From an uncultured Eubacteriales bacterium (GTDB lineage: Bacteria; Bacillota; Clostridia; Oscillospirales; Oscillospiraceae): a stretch of DNA of 51,634 nucleotides. Positions 16,301 to 24,381 of the stretch are shown in pieces (the first letter of the stretch is position 1; each line of letters starts with the position of its first letter). The notes under the pieces were generated by a model that saw nothing but the letters and a program-made list of their open reading frames with translations, was not told where the DNA came from and searched no databases. Where the stretch lies: assembly GCA_900545925.1 (NCBI GenBank), contig URAZ01000025.1:1-51634 (forward strand), given 5' to 3'. The position numbers and the translations under genes were made by a program.

Positions 16301-17433
16301 GCCTGTTTCCCTCCCTTCGCGGATTTTTTCCGCAGCCTGTCGGCCAGTCCCGCCAGCGAAAGTTCACGGGTACCCATGATGCCCTTGCGGAAGAAGAGCA
16401 CCACGATCATGATAACGACCGAGAACACGACCATGCGGAAGCCCGTGCGCAGCAGCGGAACCTTGAACGCGCCGATATACGTCTCGATATACGTCTCGTT
16501 GTCCAAAAACCGCAGCCACCACTCCGAGCATGCAATAAACAGGAACGAGCCGATGCAGCTGCCGGAGATGGAGCCGATGCCGCCGATGACGACGATGAGC
16601 AGGATCTCATACGTCATGGCGGATTTGAATGTATTGGCCTGCACCGTGGTCTGGTACATGGCGAGCAGCGCGCCGGAAATGCCTGCGAAGAAGGACGAGA
16701 TTGTAAACGCCATGCGCTTGTGATGGGCAAGGTTGATGCCCATGGCCTCGGCAGCGATCTCGTCGTCGCGGATGGCCTTGAACGCGCGGCCATAGGTCGA
16801 GTTGATGAGCAGCACGACAACGGCAATGCAGATGCCGACGATCACGAACGGCATGAATGTATCCGTAAAATATGGGAAGCCGCGCAGCAGCTGCGAGCCG
16901 TTGGTAATGGGCGCGAACGCCTCCAGCTGAACGAGCGCGCGGATAATTTCGGCAAAGCCCAGCGTCGCGATGGCCAGATAGTCGCTTTTGAGTTTCAGAA
17001 CGGGCAGGCCGATCAGATACGCCAGCACGGCGGCCAGAAAGCCTGCCAGCAGCAAGGACACGAATACGCCGAGAACCGTACCTGCCGTATTGCCGAGCAC
17101 GTTTTGAAGCGTTTCGGTCAGGGAGAACTTGAGCAGCGGGTCATAATACTGATATACGGTAGACCGGATGCCGCTCGAGATATTGAGGACGGCGAATGTA
17201 TATGCACCAACCAGCATGAAGCCTGCCTGCCCGAGCGAGAACAGGCCTGTGAAGCCGTTCAGGAGGTTCATGGATACGGCGACAAGGGAGTAGATCGCGC
17301 CCTTGCGCAGAACCGTCGTGAGCATGATGGGGATGCCGGGAATGCGGTCAAGCAGGAACGCCAGCAGATAGATAAGCGCAAGACCTGCGATGGTCAGAAC
17401 GGTCTGCAAAGAGAGGCCTTTTTTCTTTTCCAT
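16297..17433 (-). CDS. livM: Branched-chain amino-acid ABC transporter permease LivM
   Basis: A 378-aa permease with about ten hydrophobic segments. The family pattern LNLLNGFTGLFSLGQAGFML lies near residues 57-76, and the EAA-like ATPase-contact loop is around GRAFKAIRDDEIAAEAMGIN. The C-terminal part (GGIGSISGSCIGSFLFI) is also typical. The basic C-terminus (KKSAKGGKQA) lies in the cytoplasm. The start codon is preceded by GAGGAG, ten bases after the end of livH. It forms the translocation pore together with LivH. Confidence 0.94.
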   Translation of the reverse strand: MEKKKGLSLQTVLTIAGLALIYLLAFLLDRIPGIPIMLTTVLRKGAIYSLVAVSMNLLNGFTGLFSLGQAGFMLVGAYTFAVLNISSGIRSTVYQYYDPLLKFSLTETLQNVLGNTAGTVLGVFVSLLLAGFLAAVLAYLIGLPVLKLKSDYLAIATLGFAEIIRALVQLEAFAPITNGSQLLRGFPYFTDTFMPFVIVGICIAVVVLLINSTYGRAFKAIRDDEIAAEAMGINLAHHKRMAFTISSFFAGISGALLAMYQTTVQANTFKSAMTYEILLIVVIGGIGSISGSCIGSFLFIACSEWWLRFLDNETYIETYIGAFKVPLLRTGFRMVVFSVVIMIVVLFFRKGIMGTRELSLAGLADRLRKKSAKGGKQA

Positions 17434-17443
17434 ATGCTCCTCC

Positions 17444-18328
17444 TCAGACTTTCTCTGTCAGCTTTTCACCGAACAGGCCCGTCGGCTTGACGACGAGAAT
17501 GATGATGAGCAGCGCAAACGTGAACGCATCGGAGAAGGCCGTCAGCTTCATGCCTTTGAGCAGATTCTCGCAGATGCCGATGATGAACGCGCCGATGACC
17601 GCACCGGGGATTGACCCGATACCGCCGAAGACGGCGGCGACGAACGCCTTGAGGCCCGGCATGGCGCCGGAGGACGGCGCGATGGTCGTGTAGTTCGAGA
17701 AGAACAGGAACGAGGCAACAGCTGCCAGCGCGGAGCCGATGATAAACGTAAAGGAAATGACGGAGTTGATCTTGATACCCATCAGCTGCGCCGTTTCAAA
17801 GTCTTTCGAGGCTGCGCGCATGGCCATGCCGACCTTTGTGCGCTTGATGAGAATCACGAGCGCCACGACCAGCACCAGCGTCAGAACGGGGGTAATGACG
17901 GTTACGCGCTTGGTAGATGCGCCGAGAATCGTGATGGTGTCGGAAATCCACGGCAGTTCCGGATACTGTTTCGGAACGCCGCCGGTGACGTAATACGCAA
18001 GATTTTGCAGCAGATAGCTTACGCCGATGGCGGAGATCATAACGGACATGCGCGGGGCCTGCCGCAGCGGCTTATACGCACAGCGCTCCACCGCGAAGCC
18101 GAGCGCGACCGTCAGAATCACGACGGCGGGCAGGGCAGCATACAGCGGCATCGTCGCCGAAAGATAGACCATAATCAGACCGGCGACCATGAAAATATCG
18201 CCATGTGCGAAGTTGATGAGGCGCAGAATGCCGTAGACCATCGTATAGCCGACGGCGATCAGCGCATATTGGCCGCCGGCCGAAATGCCCGACAGGACAT
18301 AGGGCAGCCATTGCTTGAGAACACCCAT
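17444..18328 (-). CDS. livH: Branched-chain amino-acid ABC transporter permease LivH
   Basis: A 294-aa inner-membrane permease. It starts MGVLKQWLPYVLSGISAGG, with AGGAGG and an eight-base spacer upstream of ATG 18328. The longer frame would include the strong intergenic hairpins and is not used. Family motifs are YTMVYGILRLINFAHGDIFM (near residues 28-47), MRAASKDFETAQLMGI (the ATPase-contact loop) and AAVFGGIGSIPGAVIGAFII. It has eight or nine hydrophobic helices. It lies about 200 bases after the binding-protein gene. Two stable hairpins lie in that gap, which would lower its expression relative to livJ. Confidence 0.95.
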   Translation of the reverse strand: MGVLKQWLPYVLSGISAGGQYALIAVGYTMVYGILRLINFAHGDIFMVAGLIMVYLSATMPLYAALPAVVILTVALGFAVERCAYKPLRQAPRMSVMISAIGVSYLLQNLAYYVTGGVPKQYPELPWISDTITILGASTKRVTVITPVLTLVLVVALVILIKRTKVGMAMRAASKDFETAQLMGIKINSVISFTFIIGSALAAVASFLFFSNYTTIAPSSGAMPGLKAFVAAVFGGIGSIPGAVIGAFIIGICENLLKGMKLTAFSDAFTFALLIIILVVKPTGLFGEKLTEKV

Positions 18329-18419
18329 AGGGGAACCTCCTGTTATTTGCTTATCGCCATGTCCAAACCGCGAACCGCTCACTGAAATGAGCCAGCTTGG
18401 ACACGACGATAAAAGAATG

Positions 18420-18493
18420 GTTTCATCCGGCAGCGGGTTCGGGCGCTGCCGGATGAAACGGTGCACCGGTCGGAGGGAATCCCCCCCGACCGG
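18420..18493 (-). promoter_or_regulatory. Two strong hairpins between livJ and livH
   Basis: A perfect 16-base stem (GTTTCATCCGGCAGCG with CGCTGCCGGATGAAAC, 18420-18459) and a second stem CCGGTCGG/CCGACCGG (18466-18493) lie in tandem in the livJ-livH gap. No T run follows on the minus strand. They are more likely processing or mRNA-stabilising structures or a leaky terminator than a full stop. Confidence 0.7.
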
Positions 18494-18526
18494 AGGCCAT
18501 TGTGGTCAGTATTGCGTGGCAATGGA

Positions 18527-19702
18527 TCAGTCGGCGGACTGCACCTTGTAGAACTGGAAGCTGCCATTGATCGCCTGCTTGATGTAGGCGGTGCTCTTGA
18601 CTGCGTCGCCGTTGGCGTCGAAGCTCAGCGCGCCGGTAACGGCATCGATGGACAGACCGGCCAGCGCATCGCGGATGGCAGTGCCGTCGGTGGACTGGGC
18701 CTTTTCGATGGCCGCGACTGCAGCCATATACGCGTCATAGCCGAGCGCGGAGACTGCCGCGACAACGTCGTTGCCGCCGTTGTTGGTGAGGTTCTGGGAA
18801 TTGCCGTTCAGCCACGCCTTGTAGCCGGAGACGAATTCCTTGGCAAGGCCGGACTCGTCGTTCTCGTCAAAGAACGTGGAGACGAAAACCTGCATGTCGG
18901 TGCCGTTCTGCGCATCGGAGATCGCGGAGTTTTCCCAGGTATCACCGCCGAGGATGGGGAGGCTGACGCCGAGAGCGGAAGCCTGCTCGATGATCTGCGG
19001 AGCGTAGGCGATGGCGGACGGCGCAAAGATGACGTCCGCGCCGCCGGAGACGGCGTTATTGAGGTATGCGGAGAAATCCGCCGTACCTTCAACGAAGGTC
19101 TCATCGGCTACGATCTCGCCGCCTGCGGCTTCAAAGGCTTTTACAAAGTTCTTGGCAAGGCCGACAGTGTAGTCGTCGCCGAGCATCGACAGAACGTAAG
19201 CCTTCTTGGCGCCGAACTCTTCCATGGCGAACGAGGCCATGACGGAGCCCTGGAACGGATCGAGGAAGCAGACGCGGAAATAATAATCGTTGCCGGCAGT
19301 GACGGCTGCGTTGGTGCAGGAGCAGCCGATGGCCGGGATCTTGGCGTTTGCGAAGTAGGTGCCGGCGGCAATGGAAACGCCGGAGCCGTAGGAGCCGAGC
19401 ACGACGGAAACTTTGTCGGCAACCAGCTGCTGCGCCGCAGAGACGGCCTTGTCGGTCGAGGACTGGTTGTCCTGAATGTCAAGTTCGATCTTGTACTCTT
19501 CGCCATTGATTGTCACGGTCGGCTTGACGGAGTTGGCATACTGGATGCCCAGAACTTCCTGCTTGCCGCCCGCGCCGTTGTCGCCGGACTGCGGCTCAAA
19601 CACGCCGATTTTGATGACCTTGGAGCCGCCGCTGGACGCGCAGCCTGCAAACAGGCACATGACCATAACGGCAGCCAGAAGCAGAGCGATGATCTTTTTC
19701 AT
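18527..19702 (-). CDS. livJ: Branched-chain amino-acid binding lipoprotein LivJ/LivK
   Basis: A 391-aa lipoprotein. ATG 19702 has AGGAGGA upstream. The signal peptide has Lys-Lys at its start and a lipobox LFAGC with Cys21. The mature part is a type I periplasmic-binding-protein fold (Peripla_BP_6): KIGVFEPQSGDNGAGGKQEV at its start, VLGSYGSGVSIAAGTYFANA forming the ligand-pocket Ser/Gly stretch, and AYGPQI-like and GGDTWENSAI segments later. It is anchored outside the membrane by its lipid and delivers amino acids to LivHM. First gene of the liv operon with its own promoter. The exact amino acid specificity is not readable. Confidence 0.95.
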   Translation of the reverse strand: MKKIIALLLAAVMVMCLFAGCASSGGSKVIKIGVFEPQSGDNGAGGKQEVLGIQYANSVKPTVTINGEEYKIELDIQDNQSSTDKAVSAAQQLVADKVSVVLGSYGSGVSIAAGTYFANAKIPAIGCSCTNAAVTAGNDYYFRVCFLDPFQGSVMASFAMEEFGAKKAYVLSMLGDDYTVGLAKNFVKAFEAAGGEIVADETFVEGTADFSAYLNNAVSGGADVIFAPSAIAYAPQIIEQASALGVSLPILGGDTWENSAISDAQNGTDMQVFVSTFFDENDESGLAKEFVSGYKAWLNGNSQNLTNNGGNDVVAAVSALGYDAYMAAVAAIEKAQSTDGTAIRDALAGLSIDAVTGALSFDANGDAVKSTAYIKQAINGSFQFYKVQSAD

Positions 19703-19762
19703 AGAATATTTCCTCCTTCTGTCCATGTACAATAGACAAGTGTTCATGAACTTATAGTCGCC

Positions 19763-19791
19763 ATTATAGCGAAGTAAAGTGTAAAAAGCAA
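19763..19791 (-). promoter_or_regulatory. Sigma-A promoter of the liv operon
   Basis: On the minus strand: TTGCTT, a 17-base spacer, TATAAT, about 60 bases upstream of the livJ ATG. A ten-base string AGTAAAGTGT lies within it and recurs at 19921-19930 before the next operon. Confidence 0.75.
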
Positions 19792-19898
19792 GTCCTAATT
19801 GCTTGTTTTTTGAAAAAAATTCACGCAGCGCGGACAAGTGTCTTCGGCACTATGCACAAAAACAGGGGCGCGGCGAGAAAAAAGGAAAAGGAACTTAC

Positions 19899-19928
19899 TT
19901 GACAGTACCGCTATAATAAAAGTAAAGT
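19899..19928 (+). promoter_or_regulatory. Possible promoter of the metal ABC operon
   Basis: A perfect TTGACA at 19899 is followed 18 bases later by TAAAGT. A perfect TATAAT at 19912 is only seven bases from it and so probably belongs to another start. A clear metal-responsive operator (Zur or MntR type) was not seen. Confidence 0.45.
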
Positions 19929-19950
19929 GTTTTGAAGGGAACCATATATT

Positions 19951-20817
19951 ATGTATCTGAAAAAACGGCTTTTTGCCGGACTTCTGGCGCTGGCACTGCT
20001 GTGCACGCTGTTTTCCGGCTGCGCGGCGCGGAAGGCAGAGCGCTATGACGTGCTGGCGTCCACTGCACCGGTTCGTGCCATGACGGCAGCACTGCTGGAT
20101 GGTACGGACTTAAGCTGCGGGCTGGTCGTGACGGAAAGCGTCTCGTGCCTGCATGACTATACGCTGACCGTTGCGCAGATGGAGAAACTCGGGCAGGCTG
20201 ATGTGGTCGTGCTGAACGGCCTCGGGCTGGAGGACTTTATGGAAGATGCGCTTCGCACGGCGAAGCATACCATCACGGCCTCCGACGGCGTCGAAACGCT
20301 TCCCGGTGAGGACGGCGAGGACCCGCATATCTGGCTGGAGCCCACGAATTGTATCCAGATGTGCAGAAATATCGCCGCCGGACTTTCTGACCTCTATCCG
20401 GACAAGCAGACGCTGATCGGGCAGAACCTGCTTGCTGTCACGGCGGAATACGAGGCCGCGCAGGCCTATGGCGAGGAAGCGCTGAAAAACCTCTCCTGCC
20501 GGGAACTTGTGACGTTCCATGACGGCTTTTCCTATTTCGCCCGCGCGTTCAGACTTACGATCGCCGCCGCAATGGAAATTGAAGAGGGCAGCGAGCCGTC
20601 TGCAAAGGAAATCGAGTCCGTCATCCGGCTGGTAGAGGATGAAAACATTCCTGCTGTCTTCTGCGAGGAAAACGGAGAACGGCAGACAGCGGAGACTGTC
20701 GCAAAGCAGACCGGAACCGGCCTGTTTGCGCTTACAATGGGAATGGACGGCGGCGCGGCAGGCTGCACGGACGCAATTTATCACAACATTGACATCATCC
20801 GGGAGGCGCTTTCATGA
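19951..20817 (+). CDS. Zinc/manganese ABC transporter binding lipoprotein
   Basis: A 288-aa cluster A-I (ZnuA/AdcA-like) solute-binding lipoprotein. The lipobox is LFSGC with Cys24. Metal ligands are readable in order: His in ESVSCLHDYTLT (about 69), His in DPHIWLEP (about 126) and His in ELVTFHDGF (about 190). An acidic residue near the C-terminus is expected as the fourth. It lacks the long His-rich loop of true ZnuA, as many Firmicute members do. Its stop overlaps the start of the ATPase gene by four bases. Zinc or manganese is likely; which one cannot be told. Confidence 0.9.
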   Translation: MYLKKRLFAGLLALALLCTLFSGCAARKAERYDVLASTAPVRAMTAALLDGTDLSCGLVVTESVSCLHDYTLTVAQMEKLGQADVVVLNGLGLEDFMEDALRTAKHTITASDGVETLPGEDGEDPHIWLEPTNCIQMCRNIAAGLSDLYPDKQTLIGQNLLAVTAEYEAAQAYGEEALKNLSCRELVTFHDGFSYFARAFRLTIAAAMEIEEGSEPSAKEIESVIRLVEDENIPAVFCEENGERQTAETVAKQTGTGLFALTMGMDGGAAGCTDAIYHNIDIIREALS

Positions 20818-21575
20818 TTCCACATCTGCACCCGCACGCGGGCGACTGCGAACACGCCTGCTGCCTGAAAATCGAGCATCTGTCCGTCCATATCGGCGGC
20901 GAGACGATCCTGGACAATATCGACCTGCATATGCACTGCGGCCAGATGGTCGCGCTGATCGGCCCGAACGGCGCGGGCAAGTCTACGCTTATCCGTGCCA
21001 TTCTGGGCCAGCGGGAATATGAGGGAAAAATCACCTTCCATGAGGCCTCCGGCAAGGAGGCAAAGCTGCGCATCGGCTATGTGCCGCAGAGCCCGGCCTT
21101 TGACCGCGGTGACCCCGTGAGCGTGATGGATCTTTTTACCTGCTGCATTTTCAAGCGCCCCGCGTTTCTGCGCCCGACAAGGGCCATGCGGGAAAAAGTT
21201 TTGGCCTGCCTTGCGAACGTCCACGGTGAAGCGCTCATCGACAAGCGCATCGGCACGCTCTCGGGCGGCGAATTGCAGCGCGTTCTGCTGGCACTGGCGC
21301 TTGAGCCCATGCCGAATATTCTCATTCTCGACGAGCCGCTTTCCGGTGTGGACGTCGAGGGCATGAGCCTTCTCATGGACATGCTTGACGAGATCCGGAA
21401 AAAATTCGACCTGTCGATCCTCATGACGACGCACGACTTTACCATGCTGGAGCAATACTGCGACCAGGTGGTGCTGTTACAGGGAAAGATCCTCCGGCGC
21501 GGGACACCGCTGGACGTGCTGAACTCAGAGGAATTTGCGCAGGCATTCCACATGGGAGGAGGCGCACAGGCATGA
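20814..21575 (+). CDS. Zinc/manganese ABC transporter ATPase with His/Cys-rich start
   Basis: A 253-aa ABC ATPase of the ZnuC/AdcC type. Walker A is GPNGAGKST (near residue 50), the signature is TLSGGELQRVLLALAL, Walker B is NILILDEPLSGVD and the switch His is in MTTHDF. The first 22 residues are unusual: MIPHLHPHAGDCEHACC holds four His and three Cys before the normal ABC start, an apparent extra metal-binding tail in the cytoplasm. The start is an ATGA overlap with the binding protein. The tail could sense or buffer metal (inference). Confidence 0.92.
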   Translation: MIPHLHPHAGDCEHACCLKIEHLSVHIGGETILDNIDLHMHCGQMVALIGPNGAGKSTLIRAILGQREYEGKITFHEASGKEAKLRIGYVPQSPAFDRGDPVSVMDLFTCCIFKRPAFLRPTRAMREKVLACLANVHGEALIDKRIGTLSGGELQRVLLALALEPMPNILILDEPLSGVDVEGMSLLMDMLDEIRKKFDLSILMTTHDFTMLEQYCDQVVLLQGKILRRGTPLDVLNSEEFAQAFHMGGGAQA

Positions 21576-22411
21576 ACGTCTGGTACGCGTTTTTGAACGC
21601 ACTCGGCATTCGTATGTTTGAAATGGACTTCATGAAGAACGCGCTGCTGGCTGTTTTGCTGCTGGGGCCGCTGTTCGGACTGTTGTCTACGATGATCGTG
21701 ACGGGAAAAATGAGTTTTTTCTCCGATGCGCTGGGCCATTCCGGTTTTACGGGCATCGCCATCGGTGTGCTCTGCGGCGCGGTGCAGCCGATCTATTTTG
21801 CGGTCGGGCTGTCGGTTCTGTTCGCGCTGCTGTTTTCCTTTGTCCGCAGCCGGACGAGCCAGTCGGCGGACACCATCATCGGCGTCTTTTCCTCCACCGC
21901 CGTTGCGCTCGGCATTTTTATCGTCACGCTCGGCGGGCGGAGTTTTACAAAATTCAACCGCTATCTCATCGGTGATATCCTGTCTGTTTCCCCACAGGAG
22001 ATCGGCCTGCTGGCGCTGGTTCTGTTGGCGGTCGTGCTGCTTTGGGTGTTCGGGGCAAACCGGCTGGTGCTTACGGCGGTGCACCCGCAGCTGGCGTCCT
22101 CACGCGGCGTGGCGACGAAGCGCAATGAAACGCTCTTTACCGTCGCAATCGCCATCGTTGTGACGCTGGCAATGAGTTGGGTCGGCCTGATGGTTATCAA
22201 CTCCCTGCTCGTGCTCCCAGCGGCGTCCTCGCGCAATCTGGCGCGGAATCTGCGGCAGTATCATCTGCTCTCCGTTCTGTCCGCGCTTGTATGCGGCCTT
22301 TTGGGACTGTGCGCGGCATATTGGCTTGGCTGCTCGGCCGGTGCGACGATCGCGCTGCTGCTGGCTGTCTACTTTGCCGTGTCCTTTGCACTGCGGAACC
22401 GGGCTGCCTAA
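21572..22411 (+). CDS. Zinc/manganese ABC transporter permease
   Basis: A 279-aa permease of the ZnuB/MntB family with eight or nine hydrophobic helices. Recognisable stretches are MKNALLAVLLLGPLFGLLST, SFFSDALGHSGFTGIAIG near residues 48-65 (the family core) and ALAMSWVGLMVINSLLVLPA near 200-220. Its first codons overlap the ATPase gene by four bases. It completes a three-gene binding-protein/ATPase/permease operon that ends at the hairpin at 22429-22457. Confidence 0.93.
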   Translation: MNVWYAFLNALGIRMFEMDFMKNALLAVLLLGPLFGLLSTMIVTGKMSFFSDALGHSGFTGIAIGVLCGAVQPIYFAVGLSVLFALLFSFVRSRTSQSADTIIGVFSSTAVALGIFIVTLGGRSFTKFNRYLIGDILSVSPQEIGLLALVLLAVVLLWVFGANRLVLTAVHPQLASSRGVATKRNETLFTVAIAIVVTLAMSWVGLMVINSLLVLPAASSRNLARNLRQYHLLSVLSALVCGLLGLCAAYWLGCSAGATIALLLAVYFAVSFALRNRAA

Positions 22412-22428
22412 GAAAGCGACAAAATTTT

Positions 22429-22457
22429 GCCGGGATCCCATGCGGATTCCGGCTTTT
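22429..22457 (+). terminator. Terminator of the metal ABC operon
   Basis: GCCGGGAT and ATTCCGGC form an eight-base stem with one G-T pair, followed by TTTT. It begins 18 bases after the permease stop codon. Confidence 0.55.
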
Positions 22458-22464
22458 CTGCCAC

Positions 22465-22493
22465 TTGTACGCAGGGAAAAAGTGTGATAAACT
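22465..22493 (+). promoter_or_regulatory. Probable promoter of the amidohydrolase gene
   Basis: TTGTAC, a 17-base spacer, TAAACT, 70 bases upstream of the ATG. Confidence 0.45.
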
Positions 22494-22563
22494 TTGATTG
22501 AAGACGGAAAGCTCGGCTCTGCATACCGGGCATATCTCCGTATAGAATAAAAGAGGTTTTTTC

Positions 22564-23361
22564 ATGAAGATCGCAGACATCCACGCGCATATTTTCCCGG
22601 AAAAGCTGGCGGAAAAGGCGTCGCACTCCATCGGCAGCTTCTATGGCATTCCCATCGAGCGCGAGGCGGACATGCCGCGCCTGTGTGCGGAGGACAAGCT
22701 TGCGGGCATTACCCGCTGCGCTGTCTCCAACTCCGCGACGAATGCCAGTCAGGTCCAAAACGCCAACACATTTCTGGCCGAGGCCGTCCGTGGACACGAC
22801 GGCTATCTCGCCTTCGGCACGATCTATCCCGGCATGGACGGATTTGAGGAGGAGCTTGACCGTATGCTGGAGCTCGGCCTGCGCGGGATCAAGATTCACC
22901 CGGATTTTCAGAAGCTGGCCATTGACGACGAGCGCGGCATTGAGACGTACCGCGCCATTGCCCGGCGTGATCTTCCGGTGCTGTTCCATATGGGCGACGA
23001 CCGGTATGATTTTTCCTCGCCCGAACGGCTGACGAATCTGTTGCGGCGGGTGCCGGAACTGCGGGCTGTGGCTGCACACTTCGGCGGCTGGCGCAGCTGG
23101 CCGCGGTCGCTGGCGCATCTGCAGCCGGAAAGCGTCCTGTACGACACATCCTCCACGCTCGGCATGATTGACCGGGACATGGTTCTGCGCTTCATCGACG
23201 CGATCGGCCCAGACCGGATGATCTTCGGCACGGACTTTCCCATGTGGAGCCCGAAGGAGGAACTGAACAGGTTTTTCTCCCTTGGTCTGAGCGAGAGCGA
23301 CCAGCAAAAGATTTTGTACGGAAATTTCATGAAATTATTGGGTCTGAGAGACGAAGAATAA
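22564..23361 (+). CDS. Amidohydrolase-family metal-dependent hydrolase
   Basis: A 265-aa TIM-barrel protein of the amidohydrolase-2 type (PF04909 group). It begins MKIADIHAHIF, whose His-x-His binds the first metal. KIHPDFQ is a further candidate ligand strand, LFHMGDD carries a barrel His, AAHFGGWRSW another, and FGTDFPMWSP supplies the catalytic Asp near the end. The family includes decarboxylases and lactone or amide hydrolases, so the substrate is open. AGAGG precedes the start. It lies 18 bases before the glucokinase gene and may be co-transcribed, which would hint at a carbohydrate link, though this is weak. Confidence 0.88.
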   Translation: MKIADIHAHIFPEKLAEKASHSIGSFYGIPIEREADMPRLCAEDKLAGITRCAVSNSATNASQVQNANTFLAEAVRGHDGYLAFGTIYPGMDGFEEELDRMLELGLRGIKIHPDFQKLAIDDERGIETYRAIARRDLPVLFHMGDDRYDFSSPERLTNLLRRVPELRAVAAHFGGWRSWPRSLAHLQPESVLYDTSSTLGMIDRDMVLRFIDAIGPDRMIFGTDFPMWSPKEELNRFFSLGLSESDQQKILYGNFMKLLGLRDEE

Positions 23362-23379
23362 AGAAAAGGGGAAACACAC

Positions 23380-24330
23380 ATGTATCAGATCGGCATTGAT
23401 ATCGGCGGCACCAACGTCAAGATCGGCCTGCTGGACGAGACGCTGGAATTGACCGCTGAAGCATCCATCCCCTTTCCGCACACAACGGCGGTGGACATGG
23501 CGAAAAAAATCCGTGCGGCAGTTCTTGCGCTGCTGGAAGAGCGGAACGCGTCGCTTTCCGGCGTAGAATCGCTCGGTGCAGTTGTCCCCGGCAGCATCGA
23601 TGCGAGCGGAGAGACGGTTCTTGACGCGCACAATCTGGATTTCCACGATGTTCCGCTGCGCAGACTCCTGCAGGAGCAGTTTCCCGGCATCCCTGTTTAT
23701 ATCGCCAATGACGCCAACGGCGCTGCACTGGCCGAACTCTATAAGGGTGCGTTTGTCGGCTGCAAAACGGGCGTTTTGCTGACACTCGGCACGGGGCTTG
23801 GCGGAGGCATCATCCTGAACGGCAAAATGTTCAACGGCGGCATGAACCACGGCGTCGAACTGGGCCATGCCTATCTGGTTGACGGCGGAGAGCCCTGCAC
23901 CTGCGGCAATCACGGCTGTATGGAGGCCTACTGCGCCGCATCTGCACTCACGCGCGAGGGGCGGCGCGCCATGCAGGCGCACCCGGAGAGCATGCTGGCC
24001 GAAAAGACCGGCAGCGACCCGGCAAAGATTACGCCCAAGCTTGTCACCGACTGCGCCAAGGCAGGCGACCCTGCTGCGACGGCTGTTTTCGATGATTATA
24101 TTGAACATCTGAGTTCTGCCTGCGCGTCGATTTATAATATCCTCGATCCGGAAGTTCTCGCCCTCGGCGGCGGCTTAAGCGCGGCAGGTCCGTTCCTGTT
24201 TGACCCGCTTCAGGACAAGGTCAGCAAAAAATGCTTTTATTCCACGCGCGGCAAGCTTGTTCCCGCCGTGCTCGGCAACGAAGCGGGTATGATCGGTGCA
24301 GCGCTTCTGGCGCGCGACGCAGAAGCATAA
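23380..24330 (+). CDS. ROK-family glucokinase
   Basis: A 316-aa sugar kinase. Residues 4-15 (IGIDIGGTNVKI) are the phosphate-binding loop of the actin-like fold. NDANGAALAE (about 107) carries the catalytic Asp. The ROK zinc motif CTCGNHGCMEAYC near residues 168-180 is complete. Later, LALGGGLSAAGPF binds the adenosine end. The length matches Firmicute glucokinases. An AAGGGGAAA ribosome binding site lies upstream. The next gene is phosphoglucose isomerase, so the pair would convert glucose to fructose 6-phosphate. ROK members can also act on mannose, allose or N-acetyl sugars, but the pgi neighbour favours glucose. Confidence 0.93.
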   Translation: MYQIGIDIGGTNVKIGLLDETLELTAEASIPFPHTTAVDMAKKIRAAVLALLEERNASLSGVESLGAVVPGSIDASGETVLDAHNLDFHDVPLRRLLQEQFPGIPVYIANDANGAALAELYKGAFVGCKTGVLLTLGTGLGGGIILNGKMFNGGMNHGVELGHAYLVDGGEPCTCGNHGCMEAYCAASALTREGRRAMQAHPESMLAEKTGSDPAKITPKLVTDCAKAGDPAATAVFDDYIEHLSSACASIYNILDPEVLALGGGLSAAGPFLFDPLQDKVSKKCFYSTRGKLVPAVLGNEAGMIGAALLARDAEA

Positions 24331-24381
24331 TGGCGCACATTGGTTTTGTCATTTTCTCATCATAAAAGGAGCGATCAATAT

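Noticed and set aside
15437..16723. 428-codon plus-strand frame across livG and livM
   Set aside because: Spans two well-identified minus-strand genes and has no domain of its own.
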